DNA of 64,000 bases from Streptomyces resistomycificus (GTDB lineage: Bacteria > Actinomycetota > Actinomycetes > Streptomycetales > Streptomycetaceae), in the NCBI RefSeq assembly GCF_001514265.1, contig NZ_KQ948988.1, positions 1,061,395-1,125,394 on the forward strand, written 5' to 3'. Under the pieces are notes generated by a model. It saw only the letters and a list, made by a program, of their open reading frames with translations, did no database searches and was not told the origin of the DNA. Made by a program: the position numbers and the translations under genes. The stretch's first letter is position 1; each line of letters starts with the position of its first letter. Shown here in pieces: positions 1 through 8,975 of this stretch.

Positions 1-3000
1 CAGCCGCGCGGCGTGGATCACAAACTCGAGGAGCAGTTGTGGCTGCTGCAACGGTCTCGTGACCGGGCCTCCCACGGTCAGGTCACGCGGCATCTGCTGA
101 CGGCGGAGGAGATAACGGCTTCGGGAGGGCCTTCGGCGGCGCTGGCGGCGGTGGGTGTGGCGCTGGGTGAGCGGTTCGCCTGCGGTGAGGTGGCGGCAGC
201 CCTGGCCTGCGAGGAGCAGTCGGTCCGGGCGCGTCATGAGTCGTTGCGGATCGGGCTGGCAGTGGACGACCCGCGGTGGGTGAACCTGCCGTGGGAGACC
301 CTGACCGTGCCGGGGACCGGACCGTTGGTGCTGTCGAAGCAGGTGGAGCTGTACCGCACGATCCCGCGGGAGGAAGCTCCGGTGGCGGTGCAAATTCCGG
401 GGCCGCTGCGGATCCTGGCGGTGGTGGCCAGCCCGGAGGCGGGTGGGGGCGAGCTGCTGGATTACGAGCGGGAGCTGGGCCGGATCCTGGACGCGGCCGG
501 CCCGGCGCGGGCCGGGCAGGGTGCGTATGTGCGGGTGTTGAACTGGGGCAGTCTGGCCGAGATCCGTGCCGCCCTGGAGCAGGAGCGGTTCCACATCCTG
601 CACCTGTCCTGCCACGCCGGACCCGGAAGGCTGCTCCTCGAGGACGAGCGGGGTCGGGCCGACGAGGTCGATGCGGAGCGGTTCCTGTCGGAAGGTCTGC
701 CCACCGGCCGGACCGTGCCACTGGTGGTACTGGCCGGCTGCTCCACAGCCCGCACCCCCACTCCCGCCGCGCAGCCGTCGCAAGAGCAGCCCCCGGAGAA
801 GGCAGAGCCTTCGGACAGCGACGTCGAAACCCCAGAAGCAGAAGATGCGCGGGCGCAAGGGCGCGCTCGAGCCGGTCTGGCGCGTGAACTGCTGGCGCGC
901 GGCGTGCCGGCGGTGCTGGCGATGACGGAAGCCGTCACCGACCACTACGCCACCGAACTGGCCGCAGAGACATACAAGACGCTGGCGCGTGTGGAGCACC
1001 CCGATCCCCTGACCGCGCTGTCCAACGCCCGCCGCACCCTGGAAACACGACGTCGGAAGCTGCCGGAGAACGATCCGTTCGCCGTGTGGCCAGAGTGGTC
1101 GACCCCGGCCCTGTTCCTGGCTGGGCCGCCGCTGCCGTTGTTCGACCGAACCCTCAGCGTCGGCCAGGTACAGGTCGTGCCGGAAACGGTGCTGAATAGG
1201 GGCATGGTGGTGCGTAGAGTTGGTGAGTTCGTCGGCCGCCGCACCGAACTGCGCCGCCTGCTGGCCGTCCTGCGTGACGACCGTAAGGCCGGGGTCCTGG
1301 TGCACGGGATCGGCGGAGTTGGCAAGTCCACCCTGGCCGCCGAACTCCTGCATCACTACGGCACCCACAACCGGCTGATCGTGCCTGTCTCGGCCACGAC
1401 GGCCCTCACTGCCGATGCCGTGCTGCAGACCCTCCGACTGCGCCTGAACGCCTACTGCTCGGCCGAAGGCCTTCCGGAAAGCGACCCGCTGCGGCAGGCA
1501 ACCGTGGCACTGACAGATGCCCGTGCGCCGTGGCGGGAGAGCTGGGAGCTGGTCCGGCAGAACGTGCTGCCCCGGCTCCCAGCGGTGCTGATCGTGGACA
1601 ATGCCGAAGACCTCCTCACTCGCACGCCGTCCGGTGACGGCTGGCGGCCGGCCGATCCGGAACTGGCGGATCTGCTGGATGCATGGACGGCGGCCAGCCC
1701 AGACACCCGGCTGCTGGTCACCAGCCGCTACCCCTTCAGCCTCCCCGGCCGCGCCCACCGACGGCTGGCCGCTCATCATCTGGGGCCGCTGTCGTTTGCG
1801 GAGACCCGCAAGCTGATCTGGCGGCTGCCCGGCTTGGACGCCCTCAGCCCTGCCGACCAGCAGCGTGCCTACACCGACGTCGGAGGCCACCCGCGCGCCC
1901 TGGAATACCTCGACGCCCTGCTGCGCGGCGGGCAGGCACGCTTCCCCGACATCGCCGACCGCATGGAAACCGCCCTCGAGGACCGCGGCATCCTCGATCC
2001 CGAGCGCTGGCTCGCAGGCGTCAAGGGCGACCTGGACACGGCGCTGGCCGAGACCGTCACCCTCGCCGTCGACGACATCCTCCTCGACACTCTCCTCACA
2101 CAGATCGAACACGTACCAGGGGCACGGCTGCTGCTGGACGGCCTGGCCGTCTACCGCACCCCGGTCGACCGGACCGGGGCCGCCTGGCAGCAGTCAGAAC
2201 TCACCACATCCCCCGACCTCGATCCCGCCCTCCTTCAGCGCCTCCAGGCGATGAACGCGCTCATCGCGGAAGCCCGAGCCGCCGGAGCAGGGCCGGAGAA
2301 CGGCTACGGCCTGCCACCTGAGACGTTCGCCGAATATCAAGCAGTCCGGGCAGAGCTGCAGGGGAGCCCCGTCGGCGGAGACGCCCAGGCCGGAAACGCC
2401 CTGAAGCGGCTGCTGGACCTCGGGCTAGTATCCCCGGCGCCCGCGCCCCAAGATGAGCCGGGCAGCCTCCCCAGCGGGCTGACGCCGCATCACTGGACCG
2501 CCGCAGCCCTCCGCCGACGCGCCCACCCCGACACCCTCAACGCCGCTCACCGGCGGGCGGCCGCCTACTGGCAATGGCGCGTCAACGTCCAGCCCCAGTC
2601 CCGCACCGACGACATCACCCAGCTCATCGAAGCACGCCACCACCATCACCAAGCCGGCGACCTCGACCAAGCCGAAACCACCACATGGCAGGTCTGCTCT
2701 CAGCTGCACACCTTGGGAGCCTGGGACTGGGAACTTCACCTGCTCGAAGAAACCCTCACCTGGCTCCCCACCCGCTCCCGCTCTGCCGCCGCCTACATCC
2801 ACCAGCTCGGCATCATCGCCCAGAAGCGGGCTGACTATGCCCAGGCGGAGGAGCGCTACCGCGCCGCCCTCACCATCCTGGAGGAGCTCGGCGACCGAGC
2901 CAGTATCGCCAGCAGCTACCACCAGCTCGGCACCATCGCTCAGCTGCGGGGTGACTATGCCCAGGCCGAGGAACGCTACCGCGCCTCCCTCACCATCAAG

Positions 3001-3417
3001 GAGGAACTCGGCAACCGCGCCGGCATCGCCAGCAGCTACCACCAGCTCGGCATCATCGCTCAGGAGCGGGGTGACTATGCCCAGGCGGAGGAGCGCTACC
3101 GCGCCGCCCTCACCATCCTGGAGGAGCTCGGCGACCGGGCCGGCATCGCCAGCAGCTACGGCCAGTTGGGGGTGCTCCGCACGGTGCAGCAGCGCCCCGC
3201 AGAAGGCGTGCCTTACACGCTGCAGGCGTTGGGGCTTCAGCTGGAAATCGGAAACCCGCCAAGCAACACTCTCGCTTGGCTCAGCCGGCAAAGGGCTGCC
3301 CTCGGCGACGACGCCTTCCGAACCATCCTCGACGACCTGCTGGAGGAGGGCACGGCGGCGGCGATTATGGACGTGACACAACCCCAGGAAGAGCCTCCGC
3401 CTGACGGGCCGGGGTAG
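1..3417 (+). CDS. CHAT-domain / STAND NTPase / TPR protein, possibly 5'-truncated by window edge
   Basis: A three-part signalling protein. The first third is a CHAT (caspase-like) protease domain: the His motif LHLSCHAG lies near residue 199 and the Cys motif VVLAGCSTA near 242 (numbered from the GTG at position 13). A charged, Pro/Glu-rich loop at about 250-280 is inserted inside the domain. A STAND-type NTPase follows, with Walker A GIGGVGKST at about 432-440 and Walker B VLIVDNAED. The C-terminus holds TPR repeats of 40 residues (about 929-1050). Known CHAT-STAND-TPR proteins are thought to sense a ligand through the repeats and activate the protease; that role here is inference. The frame is open to base 1, so the true start may lie upstream of the window. 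Nothing upstream is visible to define an operon. The domain call is firm; the target is unknown. Confidence 0.85.
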   Translation, partial: QPRGVDHKLEEQLWLLQRSRDRASHGQVTRHLLTAEEITASGGPSAALAAVGVALGERFACGEVAAALACEEQSVRARHESLRIGLAVDDPRWVNLPWETLTVPGTGPLVLSKQVELYRTIPREEAPVAVQIPGPLRILAVVASPEAGGGELLDYERELGRILDAAGPARAGQGAYVRVLNWGSLAEIRAALEQERFHILHLSCHAGPGRLLLEDERGRADEVDAERFLSEGLPTGRTVPLVVLAGCSTARTPTPAAQPSQEQPPEKAEPSDSDVETPEAEDARAQGRARAGLARELLARGVPAVLAMTEAVTDHYATELAAETYKTLARVEHPDPLTALSNARRTLETRRRKLPENDPFAVWPEWSTPALFLAGPPLPLFDRTLSVGQVQVVPETVLNRGMVVRRVGEFVGRRTELRRLLAVLRDDRKAGVLVHGIGGVGKSTLAAELLHHYGTHNRLIVPVSATTALTADAVLQTLRLRLNAYCSAEGLPESDPLRQATVALTDARAPWRESWELVRQNVLPRLPAVLIVDNAEDLLTRTPSGDGWRPADPELADLLDAWTAASPDTRLLVTSRYPFSLPGRAHRRLAAHHLGPLSFAETRKLIWRLPGLDALSPADQQRAYTDVGGHPRALEYLDALLRGGQARFPDIADRMETALEDRGILDPERWLAGVKGDLDTALAETVTLAVDDILLDTLLTQIEHVPGARLLLDGLAVYRTPVDRTGAAWQQSELTTSPDLDPALLQRLQAMNALIAEARAAGAGPENGYGLPPETFAEYQAVRAELQGSPVGGDAQAGNALKRLLDLGLVSPAPAPQDEPGSLPSGLTPHHWTAAALRRRAHPDTLNAAHRRAAAYWQWRVNVQPQSRTDDITQLIEARHHHHQAGDLDQAETTTWQVCSQLHTLGAWDWELHLLEETLTWLPTRSRSAAAYIHQLGIIAQKRADYAQAEERYRAALTILEELGDRASIASSYHQLGTIAQLRGDYAQAEERYRASLTIKEELGNRAGIASSYHQLGIIAQERGDYAQAEERYRAALTILEELGDRAGIASSYGQLGVLRTVQQRPAEGVPYTLQALGLQLEIGNPPSNTLAWLSRQRAALGDDAFRTILDDLLEEGTAAAIMDVTQPQEEPPPDGPG
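2800..3159 (+). repeat. Three 120-bp tandem repeats encoding TPR units
   Basis: Units begin at 2800, 2920 and 3040, each 120 bp (40 codons). They are nearly identical at the nucleotide level, each starting with CACCAGCTCGG; a fourth, diverged unit begins near 3160. Each encodes a TPR whose core reads DYAQAEERYRAAL or a close variant. Identity that extends to silent positions suggests recent duplication or gene conversion. Confidence 0.9.
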
Positions 3418-3652
3418 CTCTTACTGAGCGTTTCAGAATGACGTTCGAGAAGGCGCCGGCATCCCCCGTCAGGTTGTCAGCCGCGATCGTCTAGGCGCTG
3501 CGGGATGTGACGCTGATGACACAGGCCGTAACGGGCGGGCGACTGCAGCGCATGAGTGCCCGCCGTAAGGCGCAATTGCGTTGGACACGGTGATCACAAG
3601 CGCCGTAGCCTCGACCGGCCCCAGCCTTCATACGTTCGAAGAGGTGTATTTG

Positions 3653-3754
3653 ATGACGGTTCAGGTTCCCGCGGTCAGCTCCCGTCAGCCGCTCAGCCCC
3701 ACCGTTGCGACCTCCACGAACCGAAGGAACCCCTGTCATGGATCTGCCGCGTAG
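3653..3754 (+). CDS. Candidate 33-codon ORF overlapping the methyltransferase start
   Basis: An ATG at 3653 is preceded by GAGG at 3641-3644, a good ribosome-binding distance. The frame runs 33 codons to a TAG at 3752-3754. It overlaps the first 17 bases of the downstream methyltransferase gene in another frame. The peptide begins MTVQVPAVSSRQPL and ends NRRNPCHGSAA. It contains one Cys and one His and has no membrane segment. It could be a translational-coupling leader or a small substrate peptide for the methyltransferase. It could also be chance, because short open frames are common in GC-rich DNA. No family is recognised. Confidence 0.35.
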   Translation: MTVQVPAVSSRQPLSPTVATSTNRRNPCHGSAA

Positions 3755-4484
3755 CTTCACCATCCGCGAGAGCAGCCATCGCATCTGTAACCCGTTTACC
3801 AGCGAGAAACTGGCTCTCCTGGGCCAGACCATCAGCCCGGTGCCGGGCACGCGCCTGCTCGACCTCGCCTCCGGCAAGGGCGAGATGCTGTGCACCTGGG
3901 CCCGGGACCACGGTGTCACCGGGACCGGGGTCGACATCAGCACCGTCTTCCTCCACGCCGCCCGTGAGCGGGCTGCGGAGCTGGGCGTTGCCGACCGGGT
4001 CGACTTCGTGCATGCGGATGCCTCGGGACACGTCGCCGACGATCCCGTCGGAATCGCCGCCTGCATCGGCGCGACCTGGATCGGCTCCGGCGTGGCCGGC
4101 ACTGTCGAACTCCTGCGGCGCAGTCTCGCTCCCGGCGGCATGATGCTGATCGGCGAACCGTACTGGCGCCGCGAGCCCGAGGACCAGGCCACCGTCGAGG
4201 GCTGCCACATGGCCCGCAAGGACGACCTGCTTACCCTGCCCGAACTGCTCCAGCAGTTCGGGGACCTGGGATGTGACGTCGTTGAGATGGTCGTCGCCGA
4301 CCAGGACAGCTGGGACCGGTATGTCGCGGCCCAGTGGCTCAACATCCGGCGCTGGCTCGACGCCAACCCCGACGACGAGCTCGCCGACGAGATGCGCGCG
4401 GAACTTACCGCGGCACCCGTCCAGCACGCCAGGTACCAGCGTGAATACCTCGGGTGGGGCGTGTTCGTACTGATGGACCGCTGA
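3738..4484 (+). CDS. Class I SAM-dependent methyltransferase
   Basis: A 248-residue Rossmann-fold methyltransferase. Motif I is RLLDLASGKGEML (about residues 38-50), the acidic post-motif is GTGVDIS, and motif II reads VDFVHADAS. LAPGGMMLIGEPYW is the usual strand before the substrate region. The start is the ATG at 3738, preceded by AAGGA 9 bases upstream; an in-frame upstream start would read through poor-quality sequence. The substrate is not evident. The gene lies alone between the CHAT gene and a transposase, with the 33-codon ORF overlapping its 5' end. The family call is firm; the role is unknown. Confidence 0.85.
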   Translation: MDLPRSFTIRESSHRICNPFTSEKLALLGQTISPVPGTRLLDLASGKGEMLCTWARDHGVTGTGVDISTVFLHAARERAAELGVADRVDFVHADASGHVADDPVGIAACIGATWIGSGVAGTVELLRRSLAPGGMMLIGEPYWRREPEDQATVEGCHMARKDDLLTLPELLQQFGDLGCDVVEMVVADQDSWDRYVAAQWLNIRRWLDANPDDELADEMRAELTAAPVQHARYQREYLGWGVFVLMDR

Positions 4485-4534
4485 CAATCCACTCCGTGTG
4501 AACCGGCGGGCCCCCGGCGGCAGTTGAGTTTGGT

Positions 4535-5377
4535 GTGAAGAAAAACAACGAAACCGTCGAGGGCCCTGACGGCCTTGTCTACACCGCCCGCCTGCCGCTG
4601 TCGAGCGCCACCTTGAACTATCTCGCCGATCTGATCCGCGGCCACTGCAAGAAGATCCGCTCGCCGTGGCGGGCGCTGCCCGCCGGGAAGATCGCCGGGA
4701 TCGTGCTGGCGGTGCTGCGCTGTGACCAGCGGCCCGGCGACCTGGCCGGCGGCAACGGCATCCACCGCACCACCGTGAGCCGGTGGGTGCGCGAGGTCGT
4801 CGGCCTGCTGGCCGCCCGCGCCCCGCGCCTGGACCGCGCGCTCAAGAAGATCGCCCGAACGGGCGGCGGCATCGTACTGCTGGACGGCTCGCTGATACGC
4901 ACCCGACGCCGCACCGGAGACGCGAACCGGAAGAACTACTCCGGTAAGAGCAAATGCCACGGACTACTCGTGATCGCACTCACCGACGATCGTGGCCGGC
5001 TGCTCTGGGTCTCCCCGGCCCGGCCCGGACGCACCTCGGAGATCACCGCCTGTCGGCACGACCACCTCACCGCCCATCTGCGCGCGACCGGCCTCGGCGC
5101 CATCGCCGACCTGGGCTTCATCGGCCTCGACGACAACGACGACCCGGACGCCGACCCGGCCGTGATCACCGGCTACAAGGCCGCCCGTAACCGGCCCCTG
5201 ACCCCCGGCCAGAAACTGTCGAACACCGTGCTGGCCGCAGTCCGCGCCCCGGTCGAGCACGGCTTCGCCCACCTGAAGAACTGGCGCGTCCTCACCAAGC
5301 TCCGCGCCGACCCGAAGTCGGCGACCGTCCTGGTCAGGGCCCTGCTGGTGCTGACCAACCGCGAAATCGCCCGTTGA
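4535..5377 (+). CDS. IS5-type (DDE_Tnp_4-like) transposase
   Basis: A 280-residue transposase. The N-terminal half holds a helix-turn-helix (GNGIHRTTVSRWVREVV, about residues 70-90). The catalytic half shows the first Asp in IVLLDGSLIR, the second in AIADLGFIG and the Glu in VEHGFAHLKNW, the expected DDE order. The start is a GTG at 4535 with little ribosome-binding signal. The reading frame is intact, so the element may be active, but no clear terminal inverted repeats or target duplication were found by eye. It lies between a methyltransferase gene and a second, broken transposase, which marks this as an insertion-rich spot. Confidence 0.88.
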   Translation: MKKNNETVEGPDGLVYTARLPLSSATLNYLADLIRGHCKKIRSPWRALPAGKIAGIVLAVLRCDQRPGDLAGGNGIHRTTVSRWVREVVGLLAARAPRLDRALKKIARTGGGIVLLDGSLIRTRRRTGDANRKNYSGKSKCHGLLVIALTDDRGRLLWVSPARPGRTSEITACRHDHLTAHLRATGLGAIADLGFIGLDDNDDPDADPAVITGYKAARNRPLTPGQKLSNTVLAAVRAPVEHGFAHLKNWRVLTKLRADPKSATVLVRALLVLTNREIAR

Positions 5378-5510
5378 CCGATGATCTTCGCGACAGGCAT
5401 CCGCCCACGATCAGCCCGAAAATCCCGAAGACGACTCACACCAGACCCGTGACCTGCGACTTCACGATGCACACTGCTCATTGCGCGCGGGCGAGTTGGC
5501 CGATGGCCTG

Positions 5511-5680
5511 GGGAGACCCGCTCGGTGCGCACCCTCACCGTCACCAGTCTCGGGCTGGACTTCCCGCACTTGGCGCAGGCCGCGAAGATCCACCGGCATC
5601 GCACCGACCTCAAGACCGGCACGATCACCCGTGAGACCGTCTACGCCATCACCGACCTGACGGCGCGTGCGGCATCAACG
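5511..5680 (+). pseudogene. ISAs1-family transposase fragment
   Basis: About 56 codons of an ISAs1-type transposase survive (VRTLTVTSLGLDFPHLAQAA followed by KIHRHRTDLKTGTITRETVY). The sequence starts abruptly and loses similarity after ITDLTARAAS near 5680, so both ends of the gene are missing. Immediately beyond it lies the truncated 3' end of an amino-acid permease on the opposite strand. The junction therefore looks like a scar from insertion followed by deletion. Confidence 0.7.
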
Positions 5681-5744
5681 CGCTGCGTTCGCTGCCGTGG
5701 AAGGAGGTGACCGCTCGCCGCTACGACCGCGAGGCGGGGCACGG

Positions 5745-6440
5745 GCGAGCTCGCGAAGAGCGACGTGGCCAGCAGGATCGGGAGCGCGTCGCCTGCCCAT
5801 GCACCGAGTTCGTCGGCCACGGGGCCGGCGACGAAGGCTGCTCCGTCCCCGGCTTCCAGAGCCGCGCCGGCGTGGGCCGCGCTGGCCGACGGCCCGTGCG
5901 CCGAGATCAGCATCCAGGTGGTGAAGGCGAAGAACGAGGTGATGAGGATGACCGCGAGGTACGTGGCCCGGGGGACCGTCTTGTACGGTTCGCGTGCCTC
6001 CTCCCCGTAGATCGCCATCGCCTCGAAACCGAACATCGACGCCACCGCGAACATCAGCGCCACTCCGGGCGCTCTGTCGAGCGTCGCCGACAGCGAGAGG
6101 AAGAGCCGGGGACCAGTCCGCCGGATCCGCCGCCCTTGAGAAACAGCACCACGCTGAAGGCCAGGAGCAGGCTGATCTCGGCCAGGACGAACACGGCGAG
6201 AACCTTGGCGCCCACATCGACTCCGGCCGCGCCGAGCGCCCGCACGACAGCCATCGTGACGAGCGCGATCAGCCACCAGGGCACGTCCAGGTTCAAGTAC
6301 TGAATCGCCAGGCCGTTCATGACGGCTCCGAACAGCCCGTACACCGCGGCCTGGATGGTGTGATAGGCGAGCAGCGCGACGCCCGCACTGCCGGCGCCGG
6401 CCGTATAGCCGTCGCCGGCCGCGTGCCGCATTCTGGACGT
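5745..6440 (-). pseudogene. APC-family amino-acid permease remnant, truncated at both ends and frameshifted
   Basis: Reading leftward, one frame carries permease helices (TIQAAVYGLFGAVMNGLAIQ, then PWWLIALVTMAVVRALG and VLAVFVLAEISLLLAFSVV). Near 6100 the similarity shifts frame and continues as GVALMFAVASMFGFEAMAIY with the conserved GEEAREPYKTVPRATY segment. The first membrane helices are missing, and similarity stops around 5750 at ILLATSLFAS, where the ISAs1 fragment begins. In life this family imports amino acids across the cytoplasmic membrane; this copy cannot make a complete transporter. Confidence 0.75.
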
Positions 6441-6536
6441 TGGGCTCCAGCGCAGGTCAGCACGGTCTGCGGTTTCAGGCATATCTGGCAGGTAGTTGAG
6501 CGTGGTCAGTGGTCGAGTAAATGCCGGACGACGTCA

Positions 6537-7451
6537 TTACAGATTGGTCCACGGGCGGGGCTCGCCCCCTGTCAACGGCACCCACACCGACCCGGACGGA
6601 CCGTGCTCCTCGATGTCCTCCAGGACGCCGGCTCCCAGTTGAACCTCGCGGGCGAGGGCTGCGACGAGCGGGTGCTGAGCGACCATCGCCTGCAGGTCGC
6701 TGATTCGGTCACCCAGCCTGGCCCGGGAGGCGCCGGTAAGTACGAAGAGGACGCGAGGGAAGACCGGGTACCAGCGGAGCCACGTCGGACCGGTGGAGGT
6801 CGGCCGGCGTCGCCCGACGGGCTGGACTTCGTACAGGAACAGTCTGGCGTACTCGATCAGTTTCACGGCCAGGCGCTCACTGCTCATGGTGCTGCGATCG
6901 ACTTCCACGAACGCACGCAGCTTCCGCCGGTGCTCGCCGTCGACGACGGTGTAGTGCATGACGGCGTCGGCAACGAGCCTCTCGCCCTCACCGATGAGGT
7001 GAGCCACCTCAGGAGTCCAGTCCCACGGGCCGTGCTCGTGCCCGAGCCGGCGGGCGTCCGCCGCAAACGGCAGGTGGGCGCGGACGACGGTCAGCGTGTG
7101 CGGCGTCTTCAGCGACGCTGCGGTTGTCGAGGTGATGGGGTACGGCGGACGCCCCCGAAGGATGGGGATATCGCGGGTCAGACGCGACCCCTCCGGGGTG
7201 AGGTACCAGGCGTGCGTACGCGACCGGTCCGAGTCCGGCAGCGGGGTGAGGTCGACGAAGCCCGTGGAACGCAGTCTGTTCAGCACGCGGGAGACCAGTT
7301 GGCGGGAGCTGTCCGGCCGCAGCATCTGGCGCAACTGGCCGGTCGTGGCCATGCGGTGCAGGGCGAGCGCGGTCAAGACCTGCAGGCGCAGCGGTTCAGC
7401 GGGGCTGGGGGCCAACTCGGCAGCTGGAACACTTGATGTGGAATGGGTCAT
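6537..7451 (-). CDS. Replication-relaxation family protein
   Basis: A 304-residue protein of the actinobacterial replication-relaxation (Replic_Relax) type. The N-terminus is a winged-helix module (residues about 20-75: RLQVLTALALHRMATTGQL, then SRVLNRLRSTGFVDLTPL). The middle holds an acidic nuclease-like core around AFVEVDRSTMSSERLAVKL and YARLF. The C-terminal part is basic and hydrophobic (RWYPVFPRVLFVLTGASRARL). The ATG at 7451 gives a natural start. Such genes occur on integrative elements and plasmids of actinomycetes; a role in element replication is inference. Downstream genes on the same strand support a mobile-element block. Confidence 0.75.
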   Translation of the reverse strand: MTHSTSSVPAAELAPSPAEPLRLQVLTALALHRMATTGQLRQMLRPDSSRQLVSRVLNRLRSTGFVDLTPLPDSDRSRTHAWYLTPEGSRLTRDIPILRGRPPYPITSTTAASLKTPHTLTVVRAHLPFAADARRLGHEHGPWDWTPEVAHLIGEGERLVADAVMHYTVVDGEHRRKLRAFVEVDRSTMSSERLAVKLIEYARLFLYEVQPVGRRRPTSTGPTWLRWYPVFPRVLFVLTGASRARLGDRISDLQAMVAQHPLVAALAREVQLGAGVLEDIEEHGPSGSVWVPLTGGEPRPWTNL

Positions 7452-7747
7452 GGGGAGGAGGCAACCCTCAGCCCCCGACCCAACCCCCGACCAAGGTCAC
7501 GGCTCAAGAACATTGCCGTGGTCGGGCCCGTGGTCGGCGGAGCGTCGCAGGTTTTCACCGATTTTCGACAGCACGGCGGTTCAGAAGCGGGACGATGGCC
7601 GGTCTGCAGCAGCGGATGCTGCTGCGGGGCGTGGTGGCGAGCCACGCCATGCCGGCCATCGTGCGACACCCGGCCCGCAAGGGACCAACTCCCAAAGCCG
7701 GGGGCCGCGTCATGGGGCGGTGTGCGGAGGCCGCTCACCGCCGGGTA
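7452..7747. other. Gene-free 296-bp interval upstream of the replication-relaxation gene
   Basis: No convincing reading frame is present. Open frames here have poor composition and no ribosome-binding site. The interval would hold the promoter of the replication-relaxation gene. No iterated repeats marking an origin were found by eye. Confidence 0.4.
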
Positions 7748-8464
7748 CTACTTCTTGGACCGCTGGGCGGCCTGCTCGAGGATGCGCCGGCGCGTCCACC
7801 GACGGCGCCCGTTCTGTCGCCCGGCATTCTCGGCAACCCCGTCCGTGGTCTTCAGTAGCGGAAGGTTGCCCTGGGACAGGCTGCTGGAGAAGGAGCCGAC
7901 GCTCTTGTACCCCAGCAGCGCGGCCGCCTGGCTCGCCCCCAGGAGCTCGTCGGGATCGCCGTCGACGGGCACGTCGGGCAGGGGGGGTGCCTCCTTGGCT
8001 CCGGCTCGTCTGCCGCGGCCGGGCCGGGTGGCCATCCACTCCTGCAGGGTCTGCACCTTCCAGAGCTGCCGGCGGTAGGGGTTCTCGGCCGTGCCCTTTT
8101 CTTCGACGACGTCCGGTTCGGGGAAGTATCCGGGGTGGTCGCGCACGAAGGTGGTGACCTGGTTGGAGTTCTTGTAGCCGAGGTACCTCGAGGCCTCCGC
8201 GGCGTTCAGCAGCGTCTCCGGGGCGAGGGAGGGCGGTGCGTGTTCAGCGAGCCGTGCCGTCGCCCGGTGGGCGAACCACTCGGTGACCTCCTCGTGGTCC
8301 CACAGGCGGGCGCGGCCACGCTTGTCGACAGGCTCGGGGAATGTCTCGCCGGCCGCGTTCTCAGCACGCTCGGTGTAGAGGCCGGTGATCCGTGCGGGTG
8401 TCAGGCCCTGTTCAGCCGCGATCTCGGCAGCGTCGGCCAGGCGAGGCTCACGGCGCGAGGTCAT
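7748..8464 (-). CDS. DNA-binding protein with repeated AlpA/MerR-like helix-turn-helix motifs
   Basis: A 238-residue protein with at least two short helix-turn-helix motifs of the excisionase/AlpA type: LLNAAEASRYLGYKNSNQVT and LLGASQAAALLGYKSVGSFS. An earlier candidate lies near the N-terminus (AAEIAAEQGLTPARITGLY). Each is followed by a Trp-containing wing-like segment (LWDHEEVTEWFAHR, LWKVQTLQEWMATR). The C-terminus is very basic (GRRRWTRRRILEQAAQRSKK). The start MTSRREPRL is chosen over an upstream in-frame Met because the extra 18 residues look non-coding. The architecture suggests an element-encoded regulator or directionality factor; that is inference from the motifs and the mobile context. 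Confidence 0.65.
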   Translation of the reverse strand: MTSRREPRLADAAEIAAEQGLTPARITGLYTERAENAAGETFPEPVDKRGRARLWDHEEVTEWFAHRATARLAEHAPPSLAPETLLNAAEASRYLGYKNSNQVTTFVRDHPGYFPEPDVVEEKGTAENPYRRQLWKVQTLQEWMATRPGRGRRAGAKEAPPLPDVPVDGDPDELLGASQAAALLGYKSVGSFSSSLSQGNLPLLKTTDGVAENAGRQNGRRRWTRRRILEQAAQRSKK

Positions 8465-8589
8465 GGCAGAACCGTCCGTCCTGTAGCTGTGAGCCGGCCA
8501 GCCCGACTCGCAAAGCAAATAATGGCAGGAGTTTCGGTTGGAGGTCCAGCCCGCGGCTCAAGGTTTTCTCTGACGGCCGCGCTCACGGC

Positions 8590-8934
8590 TTACTCCTCGG
8601 GGATCAAGCAGACACCGCGGCGCGCGGCGGCCTCGGCCATCTCCGCGTACGCCATGGCGGCCGCCGTCATCTCCCACTCGACCAGGGCCAGCAGCAGGAT
8701 CACCTCGTCGCGGTCCTGCGAGGGATCACAGGGCATGCCGGCGGTATCCGCGGCGAACATCAGATCCGCGGTGGCCAGCCCGCCGAGACGTGCTGCCACA
8801 TCCCGGTGCAGGTCCTGAAGACCCTGCTGGTACAGCTCGTTCGCCTCGCTCAGGAGCAGCACCAGGTCCTCGCCGTGGCTGGCCGGTGCGGCCGCAGCGA
8901 GGTCGAGGATGCGCTGGGTCGTAGTCATCGTCAT
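8590..8934 (-). CDS. Small hypothetical protein, mobile-element block
   Basis: A 114-residue, acidic, mostly helical protein of no recognised family. It contains segments such as ASHGEDLVLLLSEANELYQQ and EVILLLALVEWEMTAAAMAY. The ATG at 8934 follows an excellent AGGGA ribosome-binding site, which makes it a real gene. The longer frame upstream overlaps the broken PAPS-reductase-like gene and is not needed. The gene lies co-oriented between that pseudogene and the HTH protein and is probably co-transcribed with them. Confidence 0.6.
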   Translation of the reverse strand: MTMTTTQRILDLAAAAPASHGEDLVLLLSEANELYQQGLQDLHRDVAARLGGLATADLMFAADTAGMPCDPSQDRDEVILLLALVEWEMTAAAMAYAEMAEAAARRGVCLIPEE

Positions 8935-8975
8935 TGAGTATCCCTCCCGGATGGGGGTGAGCGCCGGTGTGGTGG

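Noticed and set aside
3491..4960. 489-codon minus-strand frame
   Set aside because: It crosses the methyltransferase and transposase genes, both of which show catalytic motifs in the plus-strand frames.
5374..5634. 86-codon frame after the transposase
   Set aside because: Composition is random-like and it overlaps the better-supported ISAs1 fragment in another frame.
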